Part shown: positions 15,125 to 23,571 of the stretch, one piece after another
Layout: every line of letters begins with the position of its first letter
Numbering within the stretch: position 1 is the stretch's first letter
Origin: CAZOAR01 sp964577985
GTDB lineage: Bacteria > Gemmatimonadota > CAZMKB01 > CAZNLH01
NCBI GenBank assembly: GCA_964577985.1
Contig: CAZOAR010000029.1
Location: 1 to 34,857, forward strand
Length of the DNA stretch: 34,857 bases
Direction: 5' to 3'
Program-made: the position numbers and the translations under genes
The notes under the pieces: generated by a model
Told to the model about the DNA's origin: nothing
The model's input: the letters and a program-made list of their open reading frames with translations, nothing else
Database searches by the model: none

Positions 15125-16396
15125 ATGGCTGACGCGCTGAAGGAAAAACTGGCCTCTCAAATTCCCGGTCTCCGCGACGAGATCAGGGGGATCATCAAGG
15201 AACACGGCGACCACGTGATCTCAGATGTCACGGTTGCGCAGGCATACGGGGGAATGAGAGGTGTCAAGGCAATGATCTGCGACACCTCGCTGGTCGAACC
15301 GGACAAGGGGCTCATCATACGGGGCATCCCACTCCTGGAGGGCCTCACCGAGAAGTGGCCCGAGGAGATCTTCTGGCTCCTGCTGACGAGCGAGCTTCCC
15401 TCCGTGGAGGATAGAGACGCTCTGAGCAGAGAGTACGTCCGCAGGTCGGAAGTGCCCGGCTATGTCTGGGATGTTTTGAGAGCGATGCCGGAAGACTCTC
15501 ATCCGATGGCGATGCTCAACACCGGGATTCTTGTGATGGAGAAGGAATCGAAGTTCAGGGCGGGATATGACAGCGGGATGAGAAAAGAGGACTACTGGGA
15601 AGCTATGTACGAGGAGTCGCTGGATCTCCTCGGCAGGTTGCCCTCTCTCGCGGCCGGTGTCTACAGGATACGATACAACAAGGGAGAGTTGATCCCTTAC
15701 GATCCGGACCTCGACTGGGGAGCCAACTACGCGCACATGATCGGAATCGACAACCCGGAGTTCTATGATTACATGAGGCTCTATCTGACGCTTCACTGCG
15801 ATCACGAGGGGGGGAACGTAAGCGCGAACACCTGCCATACCGTCGGCAGCGCACTGTCGGATGCCTACTACGCGGTATCTGCAGGACTGGACGGGCTCGC
15901 GGGTCCCCTGCACGGGCTGGCCAACCAGGAGTGCCTCAAGTGGGTATTGAATGTCATCGATCGTTTCGACGGTGTGCCGACCAGGGAGCAGCTCAAGGAC
16001 TTTGCCTGGGAGACGCTGAACAGCGGCAAGGTCATTCCCGGGTACGGTCACGCCGTGCTCCGTACGCCTGACCCGAGATTCGTGGCCTTCATAGAGTTCG
16101 GGAAGAAACACCTTCCCGAAGACCCGGTATTCAAGACCGTCGACACCATTTTCGAGGTCGTGCCGGACGTTCTCAAGGAACATGGCAAGGCGAAGAACCC
16201 GTGGCCGAATGTTGACGCGGGCTCTGGTTCGATTCTCTACTACTACGGCCTGAAAGAGTTCCCGTACTATACGGTCCTCTTCAGCGTGTCACGTGCCCAG
16301 GGAATGCTGGCCCAGCTCATACTCAACCGGGCGATGGGTACATCGATCACGAGGCCGAAGTCGGTGGGAACCAGGTGGATCAAGAGCCAGATCTGA
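15125..16396 (+). CDS. gltA: Citrate synthase, mitochondrial/eukaryote-like type
   Basis: This 423-residue enzyme condenses acetyl-CoA and oxaloacetate to citrate in the TCA cycle (cytoplasm). It belongs to the type resembling mitochondrial citrate synthase: 'GLIIRGIPL', 'HCDHEGGNVSANTCH', 'AGPLHGLANQE', 'IPGYGHAVLRTPDPR' and 'WPNVDAGSG'. By comparison with the pig enzyme the catalytic residues are H263, H309 and D364, all present. The usual mitochondrial 'DAHSG' reads 'DAGSG' here. Length is normal without a transit peptide. ATG 15125 follows GAGGAGG. It is monocistronic, with an upstream promoter region and a strong terminator 28 nt after the stop. Confidence 0.95.
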   Translation: MADALKEKLASQIPGLRDEIRGIIKEHGDHVISDVTVAQAYGGMRGVKAMICDTSLVEPDKGLIIRGIPLLEGLTEKWPEEIFWLLLTSELPSVEDRDALSREYVRRSEVPGYVWDVLRAMPEDSHPMAMLNTGILVMEKESKFRAGYDSGMRKEDYWEAMYEESLDLLGRLPSLAAGVYRIRYNKGELIPYDPDLDWGANYAHMIGIDNPEFYDYMRLYLTLHCDHEGGNVSANTCHTVGSALSDAYYAVSAGLDGLAGPLHGLANQECLKWVLNVIDRFDGVPTREQLKDFAWETLNSGKVIPGYGHAVLRTPDPRFVAFIEFGKKHLPEDPVFKTVDTIFEVVPDVLKEHGKAKNPWPNVDAGSGSILYYYGLKEFPYYTVLFSVSRAQGMLAQLILNRAMGTSITRPKSVGTRWIKSQI

Positions 16397-16421
16397 TCCG
16401 ACCCGACAAGACAGGAGATGG

Positions 16422-16684
16422 AAAAAAGGAGGGAACTCAATCAAGTTCCCTCCTTTTCGGGGAATTGGGGGGATCGTCCGTAGAAAGGACTTTTTCCCAC
16501 TGCGATCTCCGGCGACATAGAGCGTATGACCTCTTAGTCACAGCTAATCTGGATCATTTGAGGTCCCGGCTGCTTATCCCAGAGTGGCAGGATATCCGTC
16601 CCCCGTGCGGGATACCCCCCGACCATCTTTTGGCGTGTCATCTCATAAGGCCGTAATTCGAACGTCCTATCCCCTACCTCATGT
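16422..16684 (-). ncRNA. Candidate non-coding RNA between a minus-strand promoter and terminator
   Basis: A good minus-strand promoter (16690-16717) points into about 260 nt that hold no convincing protein gene and end at the bidirectional terminator. The segment has local hairpins, for example an 8-bp pairing of gggtatcc with ggatatcc (one G-U) and gacctc with gaggtc. It does not match the 6S, SRP, RNase P or tmRNA signatures I know. A 30-codon frame from an ATG in the minus strand lacks a ribosome site. An untranslated transcript is inferred. The remaining gap to 16901 holds the two promoters and nothing else recognised. Confidence 0.35.
16424..16457. terminator. Bidirectional rho-independent terminator
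   Basis: A perfect 14-bp stem (aaaaggagggaact and its complement) closes the 6-nt loop caatca. On the plus strand it ends gltA with a short T run. On the minus strand the arm continues into six T residues, making it at least as good a terminator for transcription arriving from 16690. Confidence 0.88.
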
Positions 16685-16689
16685 TATTC

Positions 16690-16717
16690 ACTATAACATA
16701 TGATTTCATTTAGTCAA
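16690..16717 (-). promoter_or_regulatory. Minus-strand sigma70-like promoter with no known gene downstream
   Basis: On the minus strand, TTGACT (16717-16712), a 16-nt AT-rich spacer, and TATAGT (16695-16690). It is embedded in the most AT-rich stretch of this gap. Confidence 0.5.
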
Positions 16718-16806
16718 GTGCCGGCAATCAGCGAGTGTCCCCCGCCTCGAACCGCTTGCCCAATTGCCTGATTGGTTGCCGTCTGATGAGGGGCGAAAAA
16801 AAAGGC

Positions 16807-16835
16807 TTGCATCAGGTGATTCCATGTCGTAGGAT
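16807..16835 (+). promoter_or_regulatory. Candidate promoter for the GH57 gene
   Basis: TTGCAT at 16807-16812, a 17-nt spacer, and TAGGAT at 16830-16835, ending about 66 nt before the TTG start. Both boxes match only partly. Confidence 0.35.
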
Positions 16836-16901
16836 TAGTTATCTGCATTCCTGGTTGGAGACGAATATCTCGAATGACCATGGTTAGAGAAAGGACTTGA
16901 G

Positions 16902-18977
16902 TTGAATCGCCTGAAGTTCGCCGTCGTCATCCACAACCACCAGCCGGTCGGCAACTTTGACAATGTCATCCGGCGTCTAACCCGTGCCTGTTACAGACCA
17001 TTCCTTCAGAGCCTGAAAGGGCAGCCGGCCTTTCCCGTTACAATTCATTTCAGCGGACCATTGCTCAGGTGGTGGGAGGAGAACGACGCACCCATGCTCG
17101 ACCTCATAGGCGAAATGGTTGATTCCGGGCAGGTGGAGCTCCTCATGGGAGGTTTTTATGAGCCGGTCCTCGCGTCTCTCTCTTCAGACGACAGGCGGGG
17201 TCAGATAGCCATGATGCGGGAGTACCTGAGAAACAGATTTGGAGTTGAAGCCCAGGGACTCTGGCTGACAGAGCGTGTATGGGATGGGGAGATAATCACG
17301 GATCTCGTGTCTGAAGGCGTTCGCTATCTTCTGGTTGATGACCGTCATTTCAAGGTGACCGGATATGAAGAAGACGAACTACGGGGGTATTTCCTGACAG
17401 AGTCAGGGGGAGAGTCGATAGCGATCCTTCCGATCGACGAGGAACTGCGATACCAGATCCCGTTCAAGCCGATCGACCAGCTGAAGGCCTACCTGGGAGA
17501 GGTCCACCAGAAAGGTGGCTCGACGATCGTCTATGGTGATGATGGTGAGAAGATGGGAGGATGGCCGGGGACGGCTGAATGGGTCTACAGGGACGGATGG
17601 TTGAAGGCGTTTTTCGAGGGCATTTCGTCGATGCAGGCGGAATTCCTCGATGTGGTGACGTGTTCCCGGATCGTGAATGACGAGAGGGCGAAGGGGCTCT
17701 GTTACCTTCCCACTGCTTCTTACACGGAGATGGAAGGATGGGCTCTCCCCGCAGAGAAGCTCGTTCTGCATGAGGAACTAATGCGGAATCTCGGCGATCA
17801 ACTCGAACGATACAAATCATTTATCAGGGGCGGCCACTGGAAGAACTTTCTTGTGAAATATCCGGAGGCCAATTTCCTGCACAAGAAAGTGCTGCACCTG
17901 AGCCACCTGCTGAGTCAGAGGAAGATGGTCCCCCGGAAAGTGCTGGAAGAGCTTTACGCGGCACAGTGTAATGACACGTACTGGCATGGCGTGTTTGGAG
18001 GCCTGTATCTTCCGCATCTCAGGGGCGCGATCTGGGAGAGGGTATCCCGGGTCGAAAAATATCTCCGGGTCGGTGAAGATCTTTCCATCGAGGTCCAGGA
18101 TATCGATCTCGATGGCCGGGAGGAAGTCTGCGCGCACTCCTGCAAGTTCTCCGCCGTCGTGCGGCCCGAGAGGGGAGGGTGTGTCTCGGAATGGACCTGC
18201 TTCCCTCACGACAACAACTACTGCAATATTCTCGCGCGGCGCTTCGAGGCATATCACAAGGGGATGTCTGGAGGAGAAGACAGCGGGGACAGTGGTGTCG
18301 GGCAGGCGAGCATTCACGATATTGAAAAGGAAATCCCGGTCGACGCGCGGAAAGACCTTATCTACGACAATACACCACGCGGTCTCTTCGTCGACAGGTT
18401 CTTCGACGGGAATGACGGACTGGAGGAGTATCGCCGGTCGAGGCTCTCCGAATTCGGACGGTTTCCAGCCGGGGAGTACATGTGGAAGCTGATAGAGAAC
18501 GGAGTCGTTATGGAGCGTGAGGAAGAGGTTGTTTCGGGTGAGATCGCAGCGACACTCTACGTGAAGAGGGAACTTCATTTCAGCCCCGATGGAGATATCG
18601 AACTGAAGATAGCGGTTACTGGTTCGGACTCGCTTCCAGACCTGCGTTATGGTATCGAGATGAGCCTTTTTCCGCCCTTCCTGTTCAGGGGATATGGGAG
18701 GATTCTCCTCGACGATCTCCAGCTGAGCACGGGCTTTAGAAAGCGTTCTTTCGAACACGCCGGCTCCCTCGCGTTCGGCGATGAAAAGACCCCCTCCGAG
18801 CTGAAGATAGAGTGGTCACCGGAAGCGGCCGTATGGTTCTATCCGATCAACACCGTATCTCAGTCGGAGACCGATTTCGAAAAAACTGTCCAGGGGTTTT
18901 CTGTCCTGCCTCACTGGCGGATTCCCACCGTAGCCCCCGTTCTGATTGATCTCAAGTGGCGGATCACCGAAGATTAG
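16902..18977 (+). CDS. Glycoside hydrolase family 57 enzyme (4-alpha-glucanotransferase/alpha-amylase type)
   Basis: The 691-residue protein starts at TTG 16902 behind AAAGGA. It has GH57 landmarks: 'HNHQPVGNF' at residues 11-19, 'GLWLTERVW' with the expected nucleophile E124, and 'YGDDGEKMGGWP' with D214 as the expected acid/base. The spacing matches the Thermococcus 4-alpha-glucanotransferase almost residue for residue. A long C-terminal region (about 390-691) corresponds to the DUF1925/DUF1926 beta domains of that group. There is no signal peptide, so it acts in the cytoplasm on glycogen or maltodextrins. Transglycosylase versus hydrolase activity cannot be told from sequence. The S9 peptidase gene follows after 53 nt. 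Confidence 0.9.
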   Translation: MNRLKFAVVIHNHQPVGNFDNVIRRLTRACYRPFLQSLKGQPAFPVTIHFSGPLLRWWEENDAPMLDLIGEMVDSGQVELLMGGFYEPVLASLSSDDRRGQIAMMREYLRNRFGVEAQGLWLTERVWDGEIITDLVSEGVRYLLVDDRHFKVTGYEEDELRGYFLTESGGESIAILPIDEELRYQIPFKPIDQLKAYLGEVHQKGGSTIVYGDDGEKMGGWPGTAEWVYRDGWLKAFFEGISSMQAEFLDVVTCSRIVNDERAKGLCYLPTASYTEMEGWALPAEKLVLHEELMRNLGDQLERYKSFIRGGHWKNFLVKYPEANFLHKKVLHLSHLLSQRKMVPRKVLEELYAAQCNDTYWHGVFGGLYLPHLRGAIWERVSRVEKYLRVGEDLSIEVQDIDLDGREEVCAHSCKFSAVVRPERGGCVSEWTCFPHDNNYCNILARRFEAYHKGMSGGEDSGDSGVGQASIHDIEKEIPVDARKDLIYDNTPRGLFVDRFFDGNDGLEEYRRSRLSEFGRFPAGEYMWKLIENGVVMEREEEVVSGEIAATLYVKRELHFSPDGDIELKIAVTGSDSLPDLRYGIEMSLFPPFLFRGYGRILLDDLQLSTGFRKRSFEHAGSLAFGDEKTPSELKIEWSPEAAVWFYPINTVSQSETDFEKTVQGFSVLPHWRIPTVAPVLIDLKWRITED

Positions 18978-19030
18978 ATCAGTCGTTTGCCTCAGATCTT
19001 TCATGGGTGGTAAAAGGGATGAGATAGACA

Positions 19031-20980
19031 ATGCGCCGTTCACTCTTATATTCGATCTTCTTCCTGACAGCTCTTCCTGCTGCATCCCTCTCCGCCGGAG
19101 TCGACAGGCGAGAGGAAGGCAGCCTGGTGATAGAAGGGATTCCCGAGATTCCCGCGAGGATCGTCGAGCGGATGTACCAGTATCAGACCACCAGATCCGC
19201 CTCCATCCTGGATTGGTCCCCCTCCGGCAATGGCATGCTTATTTCTACCCGATTCGGCGAAACGTCCCAGATTCACTTCGTCACGGAGCCAGGTGGCACG
19301 CGTCGACAGATCACGTTTTTCCCGGAACCGGTCAGGCTGGCGGCTTACTGTCCAGACCCTGGCAGAAATGGGTTTCTCTTCATGAAGGATGTCGGCGGAG
19401 GTGAGGCGTATCAGATCTTCTATTTCGATCTCGATAGCAGTGATTACAAGATGTTGACAGATGGTGTATCAAAGAATGGTGACATGGTGTGGTCGAACCG
19501 CGGGGACAGATTCGCCTATTTCAGTCTGATGAGAAATGGAACCGACTGGGACATCATGATTGGTGATCCGGATCACCCCGGACGGGGAAAGCCGGTCATC
19601 GAGCAGGGCGGGACATGGTCCCCCATGGGGTGGTCACCCGACGACAGGTATCTCCTTGTAACGAAGTATGTTTCCGTCAACGAGTCGATGATATACCTCC
19701 TGGACATGGTGACAGGCAAACTAAGTCAGATCAACCCCGCGGAAGAGAAAATAGCATATGGGAACGCCGCCTGGGCCGAGGACGGGAAGGGTATTTTTCT
19801 GACCTCGGACGAGGGGAGCGAGTTCCTTCGTCTCAAATACTATGACCTCGAGAAGAAGTCTCTAACTGACCTGACGCCTGAAATAGAGTGGGACGTCAGG
19901 CGGATCGAGGTCCAGCGTGGAGGGGACAAGGCCGCGTTCATGACGAACGAGGACGGCATCAGCAGGCTGTATCTTCTCGACACGAAACGTATGACATACA
20001 GGAAGGTCCCGGATCTTCCTGTGGGCCGTGTCTACGGTCTCAGGTTTCATCCCGACGGCAGGCGACTGGCGCTTGTTCTCAATACTCCTCGAACGCCGGG
20101 CGACGTGTATGTTCTGGACATGGAAGACAACGCGCTGGTGCGGTGGACCTTCTCAGAGGTCGGCGGACTCGATACGGATAAGTTCGTTGTTCCCGATCTT
20201 GTCCACTACGCTACGTTCGATAACGTCGGTGGCAGACCGAGGATGATCCCGGCATTCTATTACAAGCCCGAAAAGAGGGATGTTCCGGTACCGGTCCTGA
20301 TAGACATTCACGGTGGACCCGAGAGCCAGTATGTGCCATACTTCAGGTCCTCCGTGCAGTATTATGTCAATGAACTCGGCATCGCAGTCATCTCCCCTAA
20401 CGTGAGGGGGTCGAGTGGATACGGGAAGAGCTATCTGAAGCTGGACAACGGTTTCAAAAGGGAGGATTCCGTCAGGGACATCGGGGCTCTGCTCGACTGG
20501 ATCGAGACGAGACCCGAGCTGGACGCGTCGCGTGTCGGTGTGATAGGGGGATCGTACGGGGGTTACATGGTCCTCGCGTCGATGACCCACTACAACGACA
20601 GGCTCAAATGCGCGGTCGACATAGTGGGAATCAGCAACTTCGTGACGTTCCTGGAGAAGACGGGAAAGTACCGTCAGGATCTGCGCCGGGCTGAATATGG
20701 TGATGAACGGGACCCGGCCATGCGAAAGCATCTTGTTGCTATCTCCCCTGTGACCAGTGCTGGTAATATCAGCAGGCCGATGTTCGTCGTCCAGGGCCTC
20801 AATGATCCGAGAGTACCGGCGAGCGAGGCGGAGCAGATAGTGGAAGCGATAAGAAAAAACGACGGTGATGTATGGTATCTGCTGGCGACAGACGAAGGAC
20901 ACGGGTTTCAGAAGAAGCGTAACCGGGATTACTACGCGAATGCGGTGGTGGTGTTTCTGGAAGAATATCTGCTTAACTAA
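19031..20980 (+). CDS. S9 family peptidase (prolyl oligopeptidase/acylaminoacyl-peptidase type)
   Basis: This 649-residue serine peptidase has an N-terminal signal peptide ('LLYSIFFLTALPAASLSAG'), a WD40/PD40-like beta-propeller (about residues 45-390, repeated 'W.P.G..' and 'SPDDRYLLVT'), and a C-terminal alpha/beta-hydrolase domain. The catalytic set is S508 in 'GGSYGGY', D592 in 'LNDPRVP' and H624 in 'DEGHGF'. The family cleaves short peptides that pass the propeller pore; here it is probably periplasmic or exported. 'DIHGGPESQY' provides the usual oxyanion-region motif. Its ribosome site is weak (gggatgag). It follows GH57 closely and may be read from the same transcript, ending in hairpins at 21035-21068. 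Confidence 0.92.
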   Translation: MRRSLLYSIFFLTALPAASLSAGVDRREEGSLVIEGIPEIPARIVERMYQYQTTRSASILDWSPSGNGMLISTRFGETSQIHFVTEPGGTRRQITFFPEPVRLAAYCPDPGRNGFLFMKDVGGGEAYQIFYFDLDSSDYKMLTDGVSKNGDMVWSNRGDRFAYFSLMRNGTDWDIMIGDPDHPGRGKPVIEQGGTWSPMGWSPDDRYLLVTKYVSVNESMIYLLDMVTGKLSQINPAEEKIAYGNAAWAEDGKGIFLTSDEGSEFLRLKYYDLEKKSLTDLTPEIEWDVRRIEVQRGGDKAAFMTNEDGISRLYLLDTKRMTYRKVPDLPVGRVYGLRFHPDGRRLALVLNTPRTPGDVYVLDMEDNALVRWTFSEVGGLDTDKFVVPDLVHYATFDNVGGRPRMIPAFYYKPEKRDVPVPVLIDIHGGPESQYVPYFRSSVQYYVNELGIAVISPNVRGSSGYGKSYLKLDNGFKREDSVRDIGALLDWIETRPELDASRVGVIGGSYGGYMVLASMTHYNDRLKCAVDIVGISNFVTFLEKTGKYRQDLRRAEYGDERDPAMRKHLVAISPVTSAGNISRPMFVVQGLNDPRVPASEAEQIVEAIRKNDGDVWYLLATDEGHGFQKKRNRDYYANAVVVFLEEYLLN

Positions 20981-21034
20981 AGACGACAGCTGCTCGATTA
21001 CTCATGATGTTCAGAATGCTCACTCGATACAATA

Positions 21035-21068
21035 GACCTGCTTCTGCGGGTCAGGCCTTGATAAGGCC
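21035..21068 (+). terminator. Two adjacent hairpins after the S9 peptidase
   Basis: A 7-bp stem with loop ttct (21035-21052) is directly followed by a 6-bp stem with loop gat (21054-21068). There is no T run, so termination is uncertain. The second overlaps the -35 of the next promoter. Confidence 0.35.
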
Positions 21069-21086
21069 GGCAGGCGGGATTAGATT
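21058..21086 (+). promoter_or_regulatory. Candidate promoter for the selenoprotein gene
   Basis: TTGATA at 21058-21063, a 17-nt spacer, and TAGATT at 21081-21086, about 85 nt before the ATG. Confidence 0.4.
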
Positions 21087-21170
21087 AGGTGCTGCAAAGG
21101 GAAGAACGGATCTATTCGAGGTTGCAGTCAGGATATTGTCACACATTCCAGTGCGGGAGGAGGATAGATT

Positions 21171-21386
21171 ATGTCTGAGAAGGTCTTGATCTTCGGGAAG
21201 GACACCTGACCCTACACGACGAGGGCCCGTGAGGACTTTTCGAGTAGAGGTATGGATGTCGATTACAAGGATGTCACGAGGGACGATGAAGGGATGAGGA
21301 AGATGCTGGAGCTTACGGGGGGAAAGCGCGCCGTTCCCGTAATTGTGGAGAATGGAGAGACGAAAATCGGTTTTGGAGGTACTTGA
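21171..21386 (+). CDS. Glutaredoxin-like selenoprotein (Uxx-star type), UGA read as selenocysteine
   Basis: ATG 21171 follows GGAGGAGG by about 7 nt. The frame runs to TGA 21384-21386 and is interrupted only by TGA 21207-21209 at codon 13. With that codon as selenocysteine (U) the 71-residue product has a beta strand 'KVLIFGKD', active site 'TUPYTTRAREDFSSRG', then 'TGGKRAVPVIVENGE' with the cis-Pro of thioredoxin folds, and ends 'FGGT'. U falls exactly where glutaredoxins carry the first Cys of CPYC, and the second Cys is Thr. This matches the group named, from memory, Uxx-star glutaredoxin-like (seleno)proteins. Coding character continues unchanged past the UGA, so a simple stop or decay is unlikely. 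It is monocistronic, with its own promoter and a terminator at 21436-21473. Likely a cytoplasmic thiol/selenol redox protein; substrate unknown. Confidence 0.88.
21211..21234 (+). promoter_or_regulatory. Candidate bacterial SECIS hairpin
   Basis: Starting one base after the UGA, CCT-(A bulge)-CACG pairs with CGTG-AGG around a 9-nt loop rich in G. Bacterial SECIS elements lie directly downstream of the UGA within the coding region and bind SelB. Loop distance is shorter than in E. coli fdhF, so assignment is tentative. Confidence 0.45.
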
Positions 21387-21435
21387 GCGGCTTGAAGATT
21401 CGGCGGTCTGCTGGATAAGAGGCGGGAAGCAAAAG

Positions 21436-21473
21436 AGTCCGCGGCCACTCCGATTTCAGGTGTGTCGCGGACT
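21436..21473. terminator. Hairpin between convergent genes
   Basis: An 8-bp stem (agtccgcg/cgcggact) with a 22-nt loop that can pair further. It is followed by ttcctgt on plus and by cttttgc on minus, so it may end both the selenoprotein gene and the ferredoxin gene. Confidence 0.55.
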
Positions 21474-21512
21474 TTCCTGTGCCTGGAGGATATCATGAAC
21501 CTGGTAGTCTCG

Positions 21513-21830
21513 TTACTGCTCCTTCAGACGAAGTCTCTCGACCACCCTTCCTCCTATCAGGTGCTCATCTACAACCTCATCGAGGTCTTCAATCCCGACC
21601 CCGGAGTACCACACGTTATCGGGATAGACGACCATCACGACGCCTTCTTCACACAGGCCCAGGCATGTGCTGCCAACAACGCGGATCCTGTGTGATATGT
21701 CCTTCTCACGTGTCAGCTCTTTCAGCCTCGCCCGGAGTTCCTCCGATCCCGCGTTGGAGCAGCAACCCCTGGGATGTCCGTCCGGCCTCCGATTAAGACA
21801 CACGAAGATATACCTTTCCTTGAGTTTCAA
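21513..21830 (-). CDS. Thioredoxin-like [2Fe-2S] ferredoxin
   Basis: This 105-residue protein starts at TTG 21830 behind AGGAGG (7-nt spacing). The arrangement C11 ('FVCLNRR'), C23-C24, C56 and C60 ('STCLGLCEEGVVMVVYPD') is that of thioredoxin-like [2Fe-2S] ferredoxins, which have the same fold as the NuoE C-terminal domain. 'NVWYSGVGIEDLDEVVDEHL' is the typical C-terminal part. It is a cytoplasmic electron carrier. It lies 22 nt after the symporter gene and probably shares its transcript, although no functional link is evident. The partner enzyme is unknown. Confidence 0.88.
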   Translation of the reverse strand: MKLKERYIFVCLNRRPDGHPRGCCSNAGSEELRARLKELTREKDISHRIRVVGSTCLGLCEEGVVMVVYPDNVWYSGVGIEDLDEVVDEHLIGGRVVERLRLKEQ

Positions 21831-21852
21831 GTCGCCGCCTCCTGCTTGCTTC

Positions 21853-23532
21853 TCAATCCATCGCTCCCCGCCTGCCCCTGAATCTGTCCGAGTAGTCGCG
21901 TGTGATCTTGCGCGTGAGCCCCGAAAGGGCTATGATCGCGATGAGATTGGGTATAGCCATCAGCCCCATGGCTATGTCCGCGATAGTCCAGACCATGTTG
22001 AGAGTGAGAACGGAGCCGAGTAAGATGAAAAACACGTAGATTACTCTATACGGGACAATTCCACGTCTGCCGAAAATATACTCGACACTCCTGTCACCAT
22101 AGTAACTCCACGCCAGCGCCGTGGAAAAGGCGAAGAGAATCACACCGAGCGTCACGATATAGTTTCCCCACTTGCCGGGAAGGCCGTGACCGAATCCCTC
22201 CGCGGTCAGTTCGGCCCCGGTGAGAAGCATTTCTCCTTCCAGCCTCAGGTCACCGGACAGATCTCCATGTTCATCGATCTTCCCCTCCTTCGAGACGGCG
22301 ATTGAACCTGTCATGGGGACTTCCTCCCCGTTATTACTCAGCAGAAGGAAAACCGGCGTTTCTATCGTCCCTCTCTCACGGAAAAAGGTCAGGTCTCCCG
22401 TCGGCCGGCCGACCTCAACGGCCATCTCGCCATGAAACAGGTTGGAGGGAGTTACTGATGCCGGATCGAAGCTGTCCGGGCTGATGTTATAGATTGATAC
22501 TCCCGCCAGGTCGCTTCCCGCCAGTTCATCCGGAAATTTGTCCTTCCACACGCCCGTCGTAACGATAACGAGCCCCGTTATCGTGCAAATGAGGAGCGTG
22601 TCGATGAACGGACCTATCATGGCCACGACTCCTTCTCTGACCGATTCCGCGGTCTTCGCTGCGGCGTGCGCTATCGGCGCCGACCCCAGGCCCGCCTCGT
22701 TAGAGAACAGCCCGCGTTTCACTCCCCACGTGAGTGTGACCACCCATGCTGTCCCGAGAAAACCGCCCATTTCTGCCGTGGACGTAAACGCCCTCGAGAA
22801 AATAAGTTGCAATGCCCCGGGGATGCCGTCAATATTGATCAGGAGGATGGCGACAGCCCCCAGCAGATATACCACACACATGAAAGGAACCAGCCTGCTG
22901 GCGACAAGGCCGATCCGCCGTATCCCACCGAGGATGACGAGACCGACCAGGACTGCGAGGACGATACCTGTGATGTATGGTGGCACACCGAAGTCCCGTT
23001 CGAGTGCGACGGCCATCGTGTTGGACTGAACCATGTTCGGGGTGTTGAAGGAGGTAAAGGCGGCGCAGGCCGCGAAGAAGGCGGCCATCGGTTTCCACTT
23101 CTTCCCGAGCCCTCTCTCGATATAATACATGGGACCGCCGCTGGCCGAGCCATCGCGGTGAATCGTACGGAAACGGTGGGAGAGTGTGCAGGTGGTGAAC
23201 TTGACCGCCATCCCGAAAAAACCTGTTACCCACATCCAGAAAAGCGCGCCGGGTCCCCCCCAGTGTACCGCAGTCGCCACGCCAGCTATATTCCCTATCC
23301 CGATCGTTGCCGATAGTGCCGCACTCAGCGCCTGGAAATGGTTTATGTCTCCTTCATCTTCGGGATTGTCGTACTTCCCCGTAATGACCCGGATGCCGTG
23401 ACGAAACATGCGGATCTGGATAAACCCCAGTCTGAAGGTAAGGTAAATCCCGGTACCGATGAGGAGGACAATCATGGTCCAGCCCCAGACGAAGTCGTTG
23501 ACGCTCAAGAAAAAGGTTTGAAGCCTTTCCAT
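21853..23532 (-). CDS. AGCS family sodium:alanine (or glycine) symporter with an extra extracytoplasmic insertion
   Basis: The 559-residue inner-membrane transporter starts at ATG 23532 behind AAGGAG. It shows clear AGCS features: 'TGIYLTFRLGFIQIR', 'ALSATIGIGNIAGVATA', 'GGPMYYIERGLGKKWK', 'FSNEAGLGSAPIAHAAA' and 'FAFSTALAWSYYGDRSVEY'. The family imports alanine or glycine with Na+ (sometimes H+). Usual length is about 450; the excess is a hydrophilic segment at residues about 325-435, between two membrane helices, rich in short beta-strand-like stretches ('FDPASVTPSNLFHGEM', 'LSGDLRLEGEMLLTGAEL'). Its own promoter is at 23572-23600, and the ferredoxin gene follows after 22 nt. Confidence 0.92.
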   Translation of the reverse strand: MERLQTFFLSVNDFVWGWTMIVLLIGTGIYLTFRLGFIQIRMFRHGIRVITGKYDNPEDEGDINHFQALSAALSATIGIGNIAGVATAVHWGGPGALFWMWVTGFFGMAVKFTTCTLSHRFRTIHRDGSASGGPMYYIERGLGKKWKPMAAFFAACAAFTSFNTPNMVQSNTMAVALERDFGVPPYITGIVLAVLVGLVILGGIRRIGLVASRLVPFMCVVYLLGAVAILLINIDGIPGALQLIFSRAFTSTAEMGGFLGTAWVVTLTWGVKRGLFSNEAGLGSAPIAHAAAKTAESVREGVVAMIGPFIDTLLICTITGLVIVTTGVWKDKFPDELAGSDLAGVSIYNISPDSFDPASVTPSNLFHGEMAVEVGRPTGDLTFFRERGTIETPVFLLLSNNGEEVPMTGSIAVSKEGKIDEHGDLSGDLRLEGEMLLTGAELTAEGFGHGLPGKWGNYIVTLGVILFAFSTALAWSYYGDRSVEYIFGRRGIVPYRVIYVFFILLGSVLTLNMVWTIADIAMGLMAIPNLIAIIALSGLTRKITRDYSDRFRGRRGAMD

Positions 23533-23571
23533 GGTCTCCTTCCGGTTCGGGGTTATTGAAATGCCGGATCA

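Noticed and set aside
15221..16183. Long minus-strand open frame (320 codons) across citrate synthase
   Set aside because: The plus strand encodes an unmistakable citrate synthase with all catalytic residues. The antisense frame has no recognisable domain and reflects G/C-ending codons.
16551..16630. Thirty-codon minus-strand peptide in the candidate ncRNA
   Set aside because: Its ATG has no ribosome site and the translation resembles nothing known; kept only as a remark.
16655..16680. A ttcgaa string resembling a tRNA T-loop
   Set aside because: The flanking bases cannot form the T stem or an acceptor stem.
17817..18758. Minus-strand open frame of 313 codons inside the GH57 gene
   Set aside because: It lies opposite the C-terminal domains of a clear GH57 protein and has no ribosome site or domain.
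21171..21209. A 12-codon peptide ending at TGA, or a pseudogene with a nonsense mutation
   Set aside because: The frame continues with full glutaredoxin-like sequence, the UGA is at the active-site position, and no other damage is visible.
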